Source: an uncultured Bacteroidia bacterium (GTDB taxonomy: Bacteria > Bacteroidota > Bacteroidia > Bacteroidales > Prolixibacteraceae). From it: a stretch of DNA of 52,987 nt. Below are positions 18,351 through 27,301 of the stretch, one piece after another; position 1 is the stretch's first letter; each line of letters begins with the position of its first letter. Under the pieces are notes generated by a model. It had not been told where the DNA came from. It saw only the letters and a list, made by a program, of their open reading frames with translations, and did no database searches. Location: contig CAIXCY010000102.1 in NCBI GenBank assembly GCA_903918045.1, forward strand, positions 1 to 52,987, read 5' to 3'. Position numbers and translations under genes: made by a program.

Positions 18351-18752
18351 TCAGGAAAGAAATCTGTCTTCTGTCTCTACTGTCGGAATCATACAAATAT
18401 CTAGTTTACCAAATATTTTATATCGATTCTTTGCAATCAAGGTGTAAATAAAGTCCCTGAGTGGTCCTGGAATTAAGTTTAAAACATAAAGCAGTTTCCA
18501 AAGTCCACCTAACTCTTTAAATACGAGAATCCCGGCGGTTGATTTAGTATAATATTTGTCACTAATAATCAGAATGAAGGTGTTAAAATCTTCAACCGGC
18601 AAATCAAATTTTTTCAGTATAGTTTGTCCGCTATCTGATTGTAAGGAAGCGAATTTGAATTTCTTTTTCTTGTCGGCTTTTATGACAAATCGGGAAATTC
18701 CATTGCACAAGGTGCAGTAGCCATCAAATAATAGTACTATTTCTTGATTCAT
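18351..18752 (-). CDS. DCC-family (DUF393) thiol-disulfide oxidoreductase-like protein
   Basis: A 133-aa protein with the defining motif near the N-terminus, LLFDGYCTLCNG (about residues 7-18), which contains the DxxCxxC arrangement for which the family is named. A KADKKKKFKFASLQSD block, the STAGILVFKELGG segment and the PLRDFIYTLIAKNRYKIFGK C-terminal region are typical. A redox role is inferred from the CxxC; the substrate is unknown. A truncated paralogue lies 1.6 kb away. Next upstream on the same strand is a small DUF3024-like gene, 27 nt from this start. Confidence 0.85.
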   Translation of the reverse strand: MNQEIVLLFDGYCTLCNGISRFVIKADKKKKFKFASLQSDSGQTILKKFDLPVEDFNTFILIISDKYYTKSTAGILVFKELGGLWKLLYVLNLIPGPLRDFIYTLIAKNRYKIFGKLDICMIPTVETEDRFLS

Positions 18753-18779
18753 CGATTGATGTGGAATTTTGAATTTGTA

Positions 18780-18920
18780 TTACTCTACGGTATTCAAATC
18801 ATGGATTATTCTACCCATAAAAAAATGATACTCATCTCTATCAACCAGATCCGCAAATTCCTTTATTTTCTTAACGGTTGGTTCAGGTTGATATTTATGC
18901 CATTTTAGATCTGCACGCAT
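18780..18920 (-). CDS. DUF3024-like small protein, possibly truncated
   Basis: This 46-aa frame starts at ATG 18920 with MRADLKWHKYQPEPTVKK and ends DEYHFFMGRIIHDLNTVE. The segments FWMRADLKWHKY, EPTVKKIKEF and DEYHFFMG fit the pattern I know from DUF3024 (typically ...RADLKWH.Y.P.P.V..L..F...V..D.....F.G). The coding pattern continues upstream of the ATG (NHWNIFW) to a TGA that falls inside the end of the next gene, so the natural start may have been lost or the gene may have been cut short when the neighbours came together. The function is unknown. Confidence 0.6.
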   Translation of the reverse strand: MRADLKWHKYQPEPTVKKIKEFADLVDRDEYHFFMGRIIHDLNTVE

Positions 18921-18940
18921 CCAGAAGATATTCCAGTGAT

Positions 18941-19711
18941 TTAAAACTTCTCAAAAACCCCTAATCCGAATAGAGCGAAGTCATATTTTACCGGATCTTC
19001 GTGGTCCATCTCCCTCAAATTGAAATCCAGCTCTTCGAGGGCTTTGGAGTCATTTTGAGTTCGGGTTAACAGACCAAGCTTCCTTGCAACATTCCCAGAG
19101 TGGACATCAAGGGGGCAGGAAAGCTGACTTGGCGAGAGCGAATTCCAAAGGCCGAAATCGACCCCGTGTTTATCATTTCGGACCATCCATCGCAGAAACA
19201 TATTAATCCTTTTTGCGGCAGATCCCCGTTCAGGATCAGATATATGCTTGGATGTACGTTCAGGGTGCGGCAAAGAGAAAAATTCCTGTTTAAAATAAGA
19301 TATCGCAGGCTGTGTCGAAAATCTGGTTGTCCGGGCTGCAAAAAGTGGCTCGAGTCCACCCTTGTTCAGATAAATATACTTTAGTGCATGGATGAAATAG
19401 GCCAGGTCAATCTGGTTAAAGGTGCGGTGAACGAACCCATCAAAACGGTCCAGATCATCCTCCGTATGATTCATGATAAATTCATACGGGGCATTACCCA
19501 TTAAATTCATCAGTTTTAACCCGTTTTTGAGAATCATCGTCCGGTTACCCCAGGCAATTGTAGCAACCAGAAACCCGGAAATTTCGATATCCTCCTTTCT
19601 TTGAAAAAGATGGGGTATTGAAACCGGATCCGTTTCAATAAATTTCAGATTGTTGTACTTAACAACCATCTCATCGAGGAATTCCTTTAGATCAGGGGTG
19701 ATGATATTCAA
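18941..19711 (-). CDS. TIGR02757 (DUF2400) family protein
   Basis: A conserved protein of about 256 aa and unknown biochemical function, found widely in Bacteroidota. Recognisable segments are LKEFLDEMVVKYN, ETDPVSIPHLF, DIEISGFLVATIAWGNR, GFVHRTFNQIDLAYF, MFLRWMVRND and the C-terminal LSCPLDVHSGNVARKLGL and PVKYDFALFGLGVFE. The frame is open from ATG 19762, but a -7 box lies inside that extension and homologues begin close to the LKEFLDE segment. I therefore place the start at the TTG 19711 (NIITPDLKEF follows); this is uncertain. It is divergent from the methyltransferase gene at 19804. Confidence 0.8.
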   Translation of the reverse strand: MNIITPDLKEFLDEMVVKYNNLKFIETDPVSIPHLFQRKEDIEISGFLVATIAWGNRTMILKNGLKLMNLMGNAPYEFIMNHTEDDLDRFDGFVHRTFNQIDLAYFIHALKYIYLNKGGLEPLFAARTTRFSTQPAISYFKQEFFSLPHPERTSKHISDPERGSAAKRINMFLRWMVRNDKHGVDFGLWNSLSPSQLSCPLDVHSGNVARKLGLLTRTQNDSKALEELDFNLREMDHEDPVKYDFALFGLGVFEKF

Positions 19712-19733
19712 ATTGAAATTATATTTACAGTGG

Positions 19734-19741
19734 CAAAGGTA
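19734..19741 (-). promoter_or_regulatory. -7 box for the TIGR02757 gene
   Basis: The plus strand CAAAGGTA is TACCTTTG on the minus strand, an exact TAnnTTTG. TTG at 19765-19767 (complement) lies 23 nt upstream as a -33 candidate. The predicted transcript would begin near 19727, downstream of the ATG at 19762, which argues for a later start codon. Confidence 0.5.
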
Positions 19742-19803
19742 ATTAAGAAATGCGAGTCTCATTCCAATTCTGAATAATATAGCCTGGCCACTAAAAGAAG
19801 CAG

Positions 19804-20517
19804 ATGGGGAGAAATAACTGGTTTGAATTTAAGCAATTCAGAATTGAACAGCAAAATTCGGCAATGAAAGTTGGCACCGATGGTGTCCTTCTGGGTGCAT
19901 GGACCCCCGTGGAAGAGGCTCGACGTATTCTTGATGTTGGGACCGGAACCGGCTTGATAGCCCTGATGCTGGCTCAACGTTCGCAAGGTTTTATAGATGC
20001 AGTAGAAATTGACCTTGAGGCATTCAAAGAGGCAAAGTTTAATTTTGAACAATCGGCGTGGCGTGACCGCCTTACGGTTTTCAATGCCGATTTTTTTGAA
20101 TTTTCCGGGTTAAATACGGGGAAGTATGATTTGATTGTAAGTAATCCCCCGTTCTTTGTTAATTCTATGAAATCCAGAAATATAGCTTCGGCGGTGGCCC
20201 GTCATGATCATCGGCTCACGTTTGCTCAGTTAATTAAAGGGGCCCGGAAGCTATTAGGTGATGAAGGTCGTCTTTGTGTGATCATCCCTTTTGACAGTTT
20301 TTTGGATTTCAGAGAGCTGGCCCGCCTTTCAAATTTCTACCTGCATTCGCGGTTATCGGTAATTCCCCGCGTCGGAATGGCGCCAAAAAGAGTATTGCTT
20401 GAATTTTCACTACTCCCTGTACATCCAGAGGAAACAGAACTTTCAATCCTTGATAAAAATGGAATATATACCTTGAAATATAAATCGCTGACAGCCCCTT
20501 ATTACCCCTCATTCTAA
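19804..20517 (+). CDS. trmN6: tRNA1(Val) (adenine(37)-N6)-methyltransferase
   Basis: A SAM-dependent methyltransferase that in E. coli (YfiC) makes m6A37 in tRNA1(Val). The 237-aa protein begins FEFKQFRIEQQNSAMKVGTD, a hallmark of the family. Motif I for SAM binding is LDVGTGTGLIALMLAQR (about residues 43-59), the acidic residue of motif II is in DAVEIDLEAF, and motif IV is SNPPFF (about 115), which places the target adenine. The later GMAPKRVLLEF block also fits. Several RNA and protein methyltransferases share NPPF, but the N-terminal block makes this assignment good. The start leaves about 90 nt to the divergent gene. Confidence 0.87.
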   Translation: MGRNNWFEFKQFRIEQQNSAMKVGTDGVLLGAWTPVEEARRILDVGTGTGLIALMLAQRSQGFIDAVEIDLEAFKEAKFNFEQSAWRDRLTVFNADFFEFSGLNTGKYDLIVSNPPFFVNSMKSRNIASAVARHDHRLTFAQLIKGARKLLGDEGRLCVIIPFDSFLDFRELARLSNFYLHSRLSVIPRVGMAPKRVLLEFSLLPVHPEETELSILDKNGIYTLKYKSLTAPYYPSF

Positions 20518-20561
20518 AACATTCAATCCCATTTTGTGTTAACTTTAGCATATTAATTTAA

Positions 20562-20981
20562 ATGATTATGCTCTCTCTTTTTCAGGATATTAATTTTTTG
20601 GCAGTTTCGCTCGCGGCCTTTACCAAGGTGGCGATAGGCAGCTTTTGGTATTCCCCTTTGATTTTGGGAAAGAGCTGGATGGCTGAAAATAAATTCACAG
20701 AGGTCGATTTTATGAAAGGACATCCGATATGGCTCATGGCGCTACTTTCCTTTACGTTCGCTTTTATTGCTGCCCTGGCATTGGCCTTTTTTATCACTCC
20801 GCAATCGACCTTTGTTTCAGGTTCCGCAATGGGAGCAGTGGTTTCGACTGTCTGGATATCATCCTCTAAAGCAAATACAACCCTTTACGAGAACTATTCT
20901 CTAAAGCATTACCTGATTCATGCCGGATACGATATATTTAGTTATTCCATGATGGGTGGGATTCTGGGGGCATGGCATTAA
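20562..20981 (+). CDS. DUF1761 family membrane protein
   Basis: A 139-aa integral membrane protein of unknown function. The N-terminal segment NFLAVSLAAFTKVAIGSFWYSPLILGKSWM is characteristic of DUF1761 (short helix, then a FWYSP-LFGK.W-type motif), followed by hydrophobic segments at about residues 56-76 and 84-100 and a final helix near GYDIFSYSMMGGILG. A TAACTTTA about 20 nt upstream of the start resembles a -7 box with one mismatch. It starts 44 nt after the methyltransferase and may be cotranscribed. Confidence 0.8.
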   Translation: MIMLSLFQDINFLAVSLAAFTKVAIGSFWYSPLILGKSWMAENKFTEVDFMKGHPIWLMALLSFTFAFIAALALAFFITPQSTFVSGSAMGAVVSTVWISSSKANTTLYENYSLKHYLIHAGYDIFSYSMMGGILGAWH

Positions 20982-21268
20982 ATCAGGGTACGACTGCACG
21001 AACGCACGATTGCTCGAAGGTTACGATTGCACGACGGTGCGAATATAGGGGGGGCGAATTAGCGTGGAAAGACCTAATTTTACGGGTTATTTGTCCTGCT
21101 TTTTGTTTACACACTGCGGATACTAAAATCAGAATTAAATGCATAGCTCTCCGCGTCCGAGTCTCAAAAACTCGTCCTCGTTTCTGATATTGACGATGCA
21201 TCAGTTTTATCTGTAGAAATTTCTAAAGAAGCCCACTCAATTCGTAATTTCCCGATACAGATAATTGC
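20982..21268. repeat. Intergenic region with degenerate short repeats
   Basis: There is no gene. From 20990 to 21045 the unit ACGATTGCACGA recurs in degenerate form four times in mixed spacing (ACGACTGCACGA, GCACGATTGCTCGA, ACGATTGCACGA, CGGTGCGA). At about 21157-21177 CGAGT and ACTCG form a small hairpin next to a GTCCGAGTCTC / ACTCGTCCTCG run that looks like an interspersed-repeat fragment. The rest is the upstream region of the next gene. Confidence 0.4.
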
Positions 21269-21276
21269 TACTTTTG
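21269..21276 (+). promoter_or_regulatory. Possible -7 box of the Lnb-like gene
   Basis: TACTTTTG matches TAnnTTTG and ends 25 nt before the ATG at 21302. No clear -33 box is seen. Confidence 0.4.
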
Positions 21277-21301
21277 AGCCGAACGATCAAAATATATCCT
21301 G

Positions 21302-22483
21302 ATGAAGACTTTGGCACTGCTGGCTATTTTTTCAATGCTACTATTTACACAATCATCTGCGATTCAACTTTCGCCTGATGCCCGTATTTCGTTGCTTACC
21401 TGTGATCCCGGCGATGAGATTTATTCTTATTTCGGACATAGTGCAATCCGGATTAATGACCCGCAGTCTGGTATTGATTATGTTTTTAATTACGGCATCT
21501 TCAGTTTTGATATGCCGAATTTTGCCTGGAGGTTTATGAAGGGTGAGACCGATTATATGGTCGCAGGTCAGCGGATGCCCTCTTTTCTGGATTCTTACAT
21601 CGAAGAGAAGCGTAGTGTTTATGAGCAGGTATTGAATATTTCGGCCTCGGAAAGACAAGGGCTTTTTGATTCACTTGTCGAAAATGCCAAAGTCGAGAAC
21701 CGGGTTTACCGGTATCGTCATTTCTCTGATAATTGTTCAACACGTGTGCGCGATCAATTCGAAAAGTGTGTTAATCATCATCTTCAATATGATACTTCAC
21801 AAGATAAAAAATTGTCATATAGGCAGTTGATTGATGCTTGCGTTCCACCGGACAGTTGGAATGGTTTTGGAATTAAGATTGCCTTGGGTATCCCCTGTGA
21901 TAAGATTACCACTTTTTCGCAGAAAATGTTTCTTCCTGATTACCTGATGAGAAGTATGGCAGGTTCAAAAGTGATAAAGGATGGGACTTCCCAGTCATTT
22001 GTATTACCAGCAACAACGCTTTACAAGGCAAATCCTGTCAAAGCAGGGTTCGACTTCACTTCACCGGTGATCGTTGTAAATCTTTTTTTTCTTATCGTCG
22101 GTGGGCTTACATTTATTGAGTACCGGAGAAAAAAGAGGATGATCTGGCTCGATTTTCTGATCTTTCTCTCACTGGGATTAGCAGGTCTGTTATTAACCTT
22201 TTTATGTTTTTATTCTACGTTGGAGGCTACGGGCAGTAATCTGAACCTGATCTGGGCTCTTCCGTCTCATCTGATTTTTGCGATTCTTTGGCTTTTCCCT
22301 TCATTACGGCCAAAGCTTAACTGGTATTTGAAATTCACAGCCGGGACAGTTATTTTATTTCTGATGTCCATGCCTTTCCTACCGCAAACTTTTCATTGGC
22401 TGATCATCCCGATTTGTCTGGTAATCCTCTTACGCTTGGCTGACAAACTGATAATTGCAATTAAAAAAAAACAAATGTTATAA
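21302..22483 (+). CDS. DUF4105 protein, lipoprotein N-acyltransferase (Lnb)-like
   Basis: The 393-aa protein has an N-terminal signal peptide (MKTLALLAIFSMLLFTQSSA), an extracytoplasmic domain of about 230 residues and a C-terminal set of about five membrane helices from residue 255. The first domain carries the DUF4105 motifs: LLTCDPGDEIYSYFGHSAIR with the conserved His, FNYGIFSFD, and RHFSDNCSTRVRDQF with the conserved Cys. This domain is now linked to Lnb enzymes, which move an acyl chain within lipoproteins; a papain-like Cys/His centre formed by these two residues is inferred. The function in this organism is therefore a prediction. It is a single gene upstream of mutS. Confidence 0.83.
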   Translation: MKTLALLAIFSMLLFTQSSAIQLSPDARISLLTCDPGDEIYSYFGHSAIRINDPQSGIDYVFNYGIFSFDMPNFAWRFMKGETDYMVAGQRMPSFLDSYIEEKRSVYEQVLNISASERQGLFDSLVENAKVENRVYRYRHFSDNCSTRVRDQFEKCVNHHLQYDTSQDKKLSYRQLIDACVPPDSWNGFGIKIALGIPCDKITTFSQKMFLPDYLMRSMAGSKVIKDGTSQSFVLPATTLYKANPVKAGFDFTSPVIVVNLFFLIVGGLTFIEYRRKKRMIWLDFLIFLSLGLAGLLLTFLCFYSTLEATGSNLNLIWALPSHLIFAILWLFPSLRPKLNWYLKFTAGTVILFLMSMPFLPQTFHWLIIPICLVILLRLADKLIIAIKKKQML

Positions 22484-22608
22484 TGACAATTTAAGTTTTA
22501 GCTACCCCGTTTTTTTGAGGCGATCCGGAAATTTACACCTCTATGGGGGATGATTTTTTTCATTTTTCATTTTTCATTTTATACACTACTTTACTCCTGT
22601 GATTGTTT

Positions 22609-22616
22609 TATCTTTG
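22609..22616 (+). promoter_or_regulatory. -7 box of mutS
   Basis: TATCTTTG matches the consensus exactly, 30 nt before the TTG start at 22647. Upstream, CATTTTT is repeated three times (22560-22580). Confidence 0.55.
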
Positions 22617-22646
22617 CTTTAATGACAATCCTTTAGAATAACTACT

Positions 22647-25265
22647 TTGATACAACAACCAAATAAGTATGCCGAGACGCCTTTGATGAAGCAGTATTAT
22701 GCCGTCAAGAATAAATATCCGGATGCTGTTTTACTATTTCGTGTAGGCGATTTTTATGAGACGTTTGGTGAAGATGCCATCAAGGCTTCAGGTATTTTGG
22801 GAATTACCCTTACCCGACGTGCAAACGGCTCAGCTAGTTTTGTTGAATTAGCCGGGTTCCCCTACCATTCATTGGATACATACCTCCCAAAATTAGTCAG
22901 GGCAGGCCAGCGGGTAGCGATTTGCGAACAACTTGAGGATCCTAAATTAACGAAAAACATTGTTAAGCGGGGGATCACTGAATTGGTTACGCCCGGAGTT
23001 TCAATTGACGACAATGTCCTTGAGCATCGCGAGAATAATTTCCTGGCCTCTGTACATATTGAAAAAACATTGGCAGGAGTGGCCTTTCTGGATATCTCGA
23101 CGGGTGAATTTCTTACAGCAGAGGGTTCCTTTGAGTACATCGATAAATTACTGAATAGTTTTCAGCCAAAGGAGGTGCTTTTCCAAAAAGGGAAAGAGAA
23201 ACTTTTTATTGAACTGTTTGGAAGTAAGTTTTATACCTATAAGCTTGATGACTGGATTTATACAGAAGATGCGGCCAATGACAGGCTCCTTCGTCACTTT
23301 GAAACAGTTTCGCTAAAAGGGTTTGGTGTTCAGACTCTTCAGCTTGGAATTATCTCATCAGGGGCAATTCTACATTATCTTGATTTTACGCAACACTCAC
23401 AACTTACGCATATTTCGGGACTGTCACGTATTGAGGAAGATCGGTATGTGTGGCTTGACCGGTTTACAGTCCGTAATCTTGAACTTTTTCATTCCCTGAA
23501 CGAAGGAGCGAAGACCCTCGTTCAGGTGATTGACCAGACCATATCTCCGATGGGATCCCGTCTCTTAAAACGGTGGGTTGCCCTTCCACTGAAGGATATT
23601 CAGCGAATTAACGATCGGCTGGATGTTGTACAAAAATTTTCAGAAGGACCCGATTTAAAAGTGATTATTGAAGATCAGCTCAGGCAAATTGGAGATGTTG
23701 AGCGTATTATTTCCAAGGCAGCCGTTGGACGTATTAATCCGCGCGAGGTTGTGCAGCTTAAAACGGCACTCAATGCGATTATCCCGATTAAAGAGGTATG
23801 CACCTTCTCAGGTAATGCGGTGTTGAAACGTCTTGCCGAACAACTGAATCCCTGCCTTACAATCAAGGAGCGCATTGAAACGGAACTATTTCCCGATCCT
23901 CCAATGATGATTATAAAAGGACATGTGATTTCGCGTGGTGTTTCGGCCGAGCTCGATGAATTGCGTGATCTGGCTTTTTCAGGTAAAGACTACTTGCAAA
24001 AAATGCAGGAACGTGAAATTATCGCCACCGGCATAACCTCGCTCAAAATTGCTTTTAATAATGTTTTCGGCTATTATATCGAGGTTCGGAATGTTCATAA
24101 GGATAAAGTTCCGGAGAACTGGATCCGTAAACAGACCCTTGTCAGTGCAGAAAGATATATAACTGAAGAGCTCAAGAACTACGAATCAAAGATTTTAGGC
24201 GCTGAGGAGAAGATCCTGTCAATTGAAACCCGTTTATATGGTGAGCTCGTTTCAGCGCTCACCGAATATATCCAGGCGATTCAGTTAAATGCTTCGGTTC
24301 TTGCGCAGATTGATTGTCTTTTGTCATTTGCCACTGTTGCAATGGATCATAAATATTGTCGGCCGGAAATAAATGAATCACAGGTTATTGATATTAAAGA
24401 TGGGCGTCATCCGGTTATTGAACGGGCGCTCCCGATCGGCGAGAAATATATTACGAACGATGTTTATCTTGATAATGATGAGCAGCAGATCATAATTATT
24501 ACCGGGCCCAATATGGCTGGTAAATCTGCCTTATTGCGGCAGACTGCCTTGATCGTACTGATGGCTCAGATGGGCTCATTCGTCCCTGCTGAAGCGGCAC
24601 GGATTGGGTATGTGGATAAAATATTCACCCGGGTTGGAGCTTCGGACAATATCTCACTTGGAGAATCGACCTTTATGGTTGAGATGAACGAGGCGGCCAG
24701 CATCCTGAATAATATGTCGGACCGTAGCCTGATTTTACTCGATGAACTGGGACGGGGTACCAGTACTTACGATGGTATTTCAATTGCTTGGTCAATTGTG
24801 GAATATATTCATGAACATCCCAAAGGGAAGGCCAAAACCCTTTTTGCGACCCATTATCATGAATTGAACGAGATGGAAAAGTCGTTTGGCAGGGTTCGCA
24901 ATTTTAACGTTACAGTCAAGGAGGTTGGGAATAAAGTGATCTTTTTACGGAAGCTTGTTCCGGGAGGGAGTAATCACAGTTTTGGGATCCACGTTGCTCA
25001 GATGGCAGGAATGCCAAAGAGCGTGGTAAACAGGGCAGGGGAGATCCTCAAACAGCTTGAATTAGCTAACCGTAAGGAGCTTCCCGCTAAACGAGTCAAA
25101 GATCTTGCAGAGATGAGGGAAGGGTTTCAACTTAGTTTTTTTCAGCTTGATGACCCGATTCTAAAACAAATCAGAGACGAAATCAAAAACCTGGATGTGA
25201 ATAATCTGACGCCCATGGAAGCGCTGAATAAGCTCAATGAGATTCAGAAGATTATTGGGAAATGA
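22647..25265 (+). CDS. mutS: DNA mismatch repair protein MutS
   Basis: MutS recognises base mismatches and small loops and starts methyl- or nick-directed repair with MutL. The 872-aa protein has the full MutS1 plan: mismatch-binding domain with [12 protein letters not shown] (about residues 32-43), connector, core and clamp, then the ATPase with TGPNMAGKS (about 618-626), the [12 protein letters not shown] block, [12 protein letters not shown] (about 699) and FATHYHEL. The extreme C-terminus ([17 protein letters not shown]) is the usual MutS helical tail. The start is TTG 22647, which fits the promoter spacing; ATG 22686 is an alternative that removes 13 residues. It is a single gene that converges with amtB. 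Confidence 0.97.
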   Translation: MIQQPNKYAETPLMKQYYAVKNKYPDAVLLFRVGDFYETFGEDAIKASGILGITLTRRANGSASFVELAGFPYHSLDTYLPKLVRAGQRVAICEQLEDPKLTKNIVKRGITELVTPGVSIDDNVLEHRENNFLASVHIEKTLAGVAFLDISTGEFLTAEGSFEYIDKLLNSFQPKEVLFQKGKEKLFIELFGSKFYTYKLDDWIYTEDAANDRLLRHFETVSLKGFGVQTLQLGIISSGAILHYLDFTQHSQLTHISGLSRIEEDRYVWLDRFTVRNLELFHSLNEGAKTLVQVIDQTISPMGSRLLKRWVALPLKDIQRINDRLDVVQKFSEGPDLKVIIEDQLRQIGDVERIISKAAVGRINPREVVQLKTALNAIIPIKEVCTFSGNAVLKRLAEQLNPCLTIKERIETELFPDPPMMIIKGHVISRGVSAELDELRDLAFSGKDYLQKMQEREIIATGITSLKIAFNNVFGYYIEVRNVHKDKVPENWIRKQTLVSAERYITEELKNYESKILGAEEKILSIETRLYGELVSALTEYIQAIQLNASVLAQIDCLLSFATVAMDHKYCRPEINESQVIDIKDGRHPVIERALPIGEKYITNDVYLDNDEQQIIIITGPNMAGKSALLRQTALIVLMAQMGSFVPAEAARIGYVDKIFTRVGASDNISLGESTFMVEMNEAASILNNMSDRSLILLDELGRGTSTYDGISIAWSIVEYIHEHPKGKAKTLFATHYHELNEMEKSFGRVRNFNVTVKEVGNKVIFLRKLVPGGSNHSFGIHVAQMAGMPKSVVNRAGEILKQLELANRKELPAKRVKDLAEMREGFQLSFFQLDDPILKQIRDEIKNLDVNNLTPMEALNKLNEIQKIIGK

Positions 25266-25278
25266 TTTTGTTGATTAG

Positions 25279-25327
25279 TTAGTCACCGGGTGAGTGCCGA
25301 AAACCTGAACACTCACCCGGTGACTAA
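25279..25327. terminator. Large bidirectional terminator hairpin between mutS and amtB
   Basis: A perfect 18-bp inverted repeat: the left arm is 25279-25296 (TTAGTCACCGGGTGAGTG), the right arm 25310-25327, with a 13-nt loop. It sits 14 nt after the mutS stop and 3 nt beyond the amtB stop, so it can serve both convergent genes. It has no clear T tract on either side. Confidence 0.75.
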
Positions 25328-25329
25328 TA

Positions 25330-26562
25330 CTAAATTACCCGTGCCACCTCGCCGTGCATATGCAAATCAAGTCCGCTTTTCTGAATGGCATCTGTTACCT
25401 TCACCGGGACGAACCGGTTGATCGCATGCAACATAAACCAGGTAAACGAACTTGCCCAGATAATTGCGAATAACAGGGCTACCACTTCCTTGGAAATCAG
25501 TTCGAAACCTCCTCCATACAACAGTCCGTTTATGGTTCCCGGATTGATAGTGGTTGTTGCGAATATTCCCAGTAAAATTGTCCCGAAGATTCCACCAACG
25601 CCGTGAACACCCCAGACGTCGAGGGCATCATCCCATTTCATCCGGTTTTTAAATTCGACTGCCAAATAGCACACAATCCCGGACATTGTGCCAATAAAAG
25701 CTGCCGCCCCTACGGTGACATAACCTGCTGCCGGTGTTATGGTTGCAAGACCTGCGACGGCTCCGGTCATTAAACCGATGAAGGTGGGCTTCATCTTTCC
25801 GGTATTCCACTCAATGAGCAACCACGTTATGGCAGCAAATGAAGCCGAGACATCAGTATTAATAAAGGCGGCTACAGTGATTTCATTCATATCGAGTTCG
25901 CTGCCGGCATTGAAGCCATACCACCCAAACCATAATAACGTTGTTCCGATGGCAACCAACGGGATATTATTCGGCTCATGTTCTCCACCCTTCCGTTTCC
26001 CAACATATATTGTTGCCACAAGCGCTGCAAAACCCGCAGTGGCATGAACTACAATTCCCCCTGCAAAATCGAGAACTCCCCATTGCTGAAGTATTCCTCC
26101 GCCCCAGATCATATGGACGAATGGATAATAAACGAATATCTGCCAGAATATCAAAAAGAAAACATACGATTTAAAGGTGACCCGATTAATTATAGCTCCG
26201 GTAATCAATGCAGGTGTGATAATTGCAAACATCATTTGATAGGCAAAGAAGACGTATTCAGGGAAAGCTTTCCCAACCATCATCGTTTTTGGGGTAACGC
26301 CATGCAGGAATGCCTTGTCAAGGTTTCCAATGATCCCCCACATATCGGTTCCGCCAGCCAAGGTACCACTAAAACAAAGAGAATATCCGAAGCTAAACCA
26401 AAGTACCGTTGTCAGTCCCAAAGAGACAAAGCTCTGCATCATGATATTGAGAATGTTCTTTTTGTTTCCCAGTCCACCATAGAAAAATGAGAGGCCTGGC
26501 GTCATAAGCATTACAAGACTTGTGGCCAGGATCATAAACGTAGTAACCCCTTTGTCAATCAT
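25330..26562 (-). CDS. amtB: Ammonium transporter
   Basis: An Amt-family inner-membrane channel for ammonium/ammonia. The 410-aa protein has about 11 hydrophobic segments and the family landmarks LVMLMTPGLSFFYGGL, the HATAGFAALVA region with the first pore histidine and GVHGVGGIFGTILLG with the second. The C-terminal tail is short, ending DLHMHGEVARVI, and keeps the conserved LDxxxHGE element that contacts PII proteins. No glnK lies next to it, which is less common because amtB and glnK are often paired; regulation by a PII protein encoded elsewhere is likely. It begins well away from mscL, with which it is divergent. Confidence 0.95.
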   Translation of the reverse strand: MIDKGVTTFMILATSLVMLMTPGLSFFYGGLGNKKNILNIMMQSFVSLGLTTVLWFSFGYSLCFSGTLAGGTDMWGIIGNLDKAFLHGVTPKTMMVGKAFPEYVFFAYQMMFAIITPALITGAIINRVTFKSYVFFLIFWQIFVYYPFVHMIWGGGILQQWGVLDFAGGIVVHATAGFAALVATIYVGKRKGGEHEPNNIPLVAIGTTLLWFGWYGFNAGSELDMNEITVAAFINTDVSASFAAITWLLIEWNTGKMKPTFIGLMTGAVAGLATITPAAGYVTVGAAAFIGTMSGIVCYLAVEFKNRMKWDDALDVWGVHGVGGIFGTILLGIFATTTINPGTINGLLYGGGFELISKEVVALLFAIIWASSFTWFMLHAINRFVPVKVTDAIQKSGLDLHMHGEVARVI

Positions 26563-26770
26563 TTGTTAAGAATTTGTGTTTTTATTGTAAGAATTGTGTA
26601 AAAATATAAAATATTGACAATGAATTACGAAAAATGAGGCATTTAGAATGGATATGTATTCTTTTGGATGTGATAATGCAATTTTATAAGGGGTGCCTTT
26701 GGTTAAAACGGAATCAGCAGATCACCAGTTAATCTGATTTTCGGACCATTTTAGAAGTCCAATTATTTAT

Positions 26771-26778
26771 TATATTTG
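26771..26778 (+). promoter_or_regulatory. -7 box of mscL
   Basis: TATATTTG matches TAnnTTTG exactly and lies 29 nt upstream of the mscL start. Confidence 0.5.
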
Positions 26779-26807
26779 AAATAGTAAACTACTAATACTT
26801 AATCAAA

Positions 26808-27230
26808 ATGGGAATGTTAAGCGAATTCAGGCAATTTGCCATGCGGGGAAACGTCGTCGATTTGGCAGTGGGGGTGATTATCGGAGGAGCCTTTGGGAAA
26901 ATAGTCTCTTCATTTGTCGCAGATGTCCTTATGCCGCCTATTGGAGCGTTACTGGGTGGGACAGATTTTACAGGATTGAAGCTGGTCATAAAAGAGAAGG
27001 TTGTGGAGGTGGGCGGCAAAGTGATTTCTCCGGCTGTTACCATCAATTACGGTAATTTTATCCAGGTTACCATTGATTTTCTAATTATCGCCTTCTCAAT
27101 ATTTATGATGATTAAGATGATGAATGCGATGAATAAAAAGGAAGTTCCTCCTGCTGCCGCTCCGGCAGAACCTTCAAATGAGGAGAAATTATTAATTGAA
27201 ATAAGGGATTTGCTTAGAGACGGTAAGTGA
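26808..27230 (+). CDS. mscL: Large-conductance mechanosensitive channel
   Basis: MscL is a homopentameric channel that opens under extreme membrane tension and protects against osmotic downshock. The 140-aa protein has the N-terminal helix and first membrane helix ([28 protein letters not shown]), the conserved [10 protein letters not shown], a periplasmic loop, the second membrane helix ([20 protein letters not shown]) and a charged C-terminal helix ending [11 protein letters not shown]. It matches the family in length and order and stands alone with its own promoter and terminator. Confidence 0.97.
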   Translation: MGMLSEFRQFAMRGNVVDLAVGVIIGGAFGKIVSSFVADVLMPPIGALLGGTDFTGLKLVIKEKVVEVGGKVISPAVTINYGNFIQVTIDFLIIAFSIFMMIKMMNAMNKKEVPPAAAPAEPSNEEKLLIEIRDLLRDGK

Positions 27231-27245
27231 GGTCATTTTGGCAAA

Positions 27246-27284
27246 ACAGAGGCTGACTTTATTTAAGGGTCAGCCTCTGTCTTT
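27246..27284 (+). terminator. Rho-independent terminator of mscL
   Basis: A perfect 12-bp stem, ACAGAGGCTGAC (27246-27257) with GTCAGCCTCTGT (27269-27280), is followed by CTTTCTT. It lies 15 nt after the mscL stop and may also limit read-through from the convergent esterase gene. Confidence 0.88.
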
Positions 27285-27301
27285 CTTAAAAGCTGCATTC
27301 T

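Noticed and set aside
20990-21045. Possible CRISPR-like array
   Set aside because: The units are only about 12 bases, degenerate and unevenly spaced, with no spacers and no cas genes nearby.
25978-26490. 170-codon plus-strand frame opposite amtB
   Set aside because: It is antisense to a clear ammonium transporter gene and its product has no domain-like pattern.
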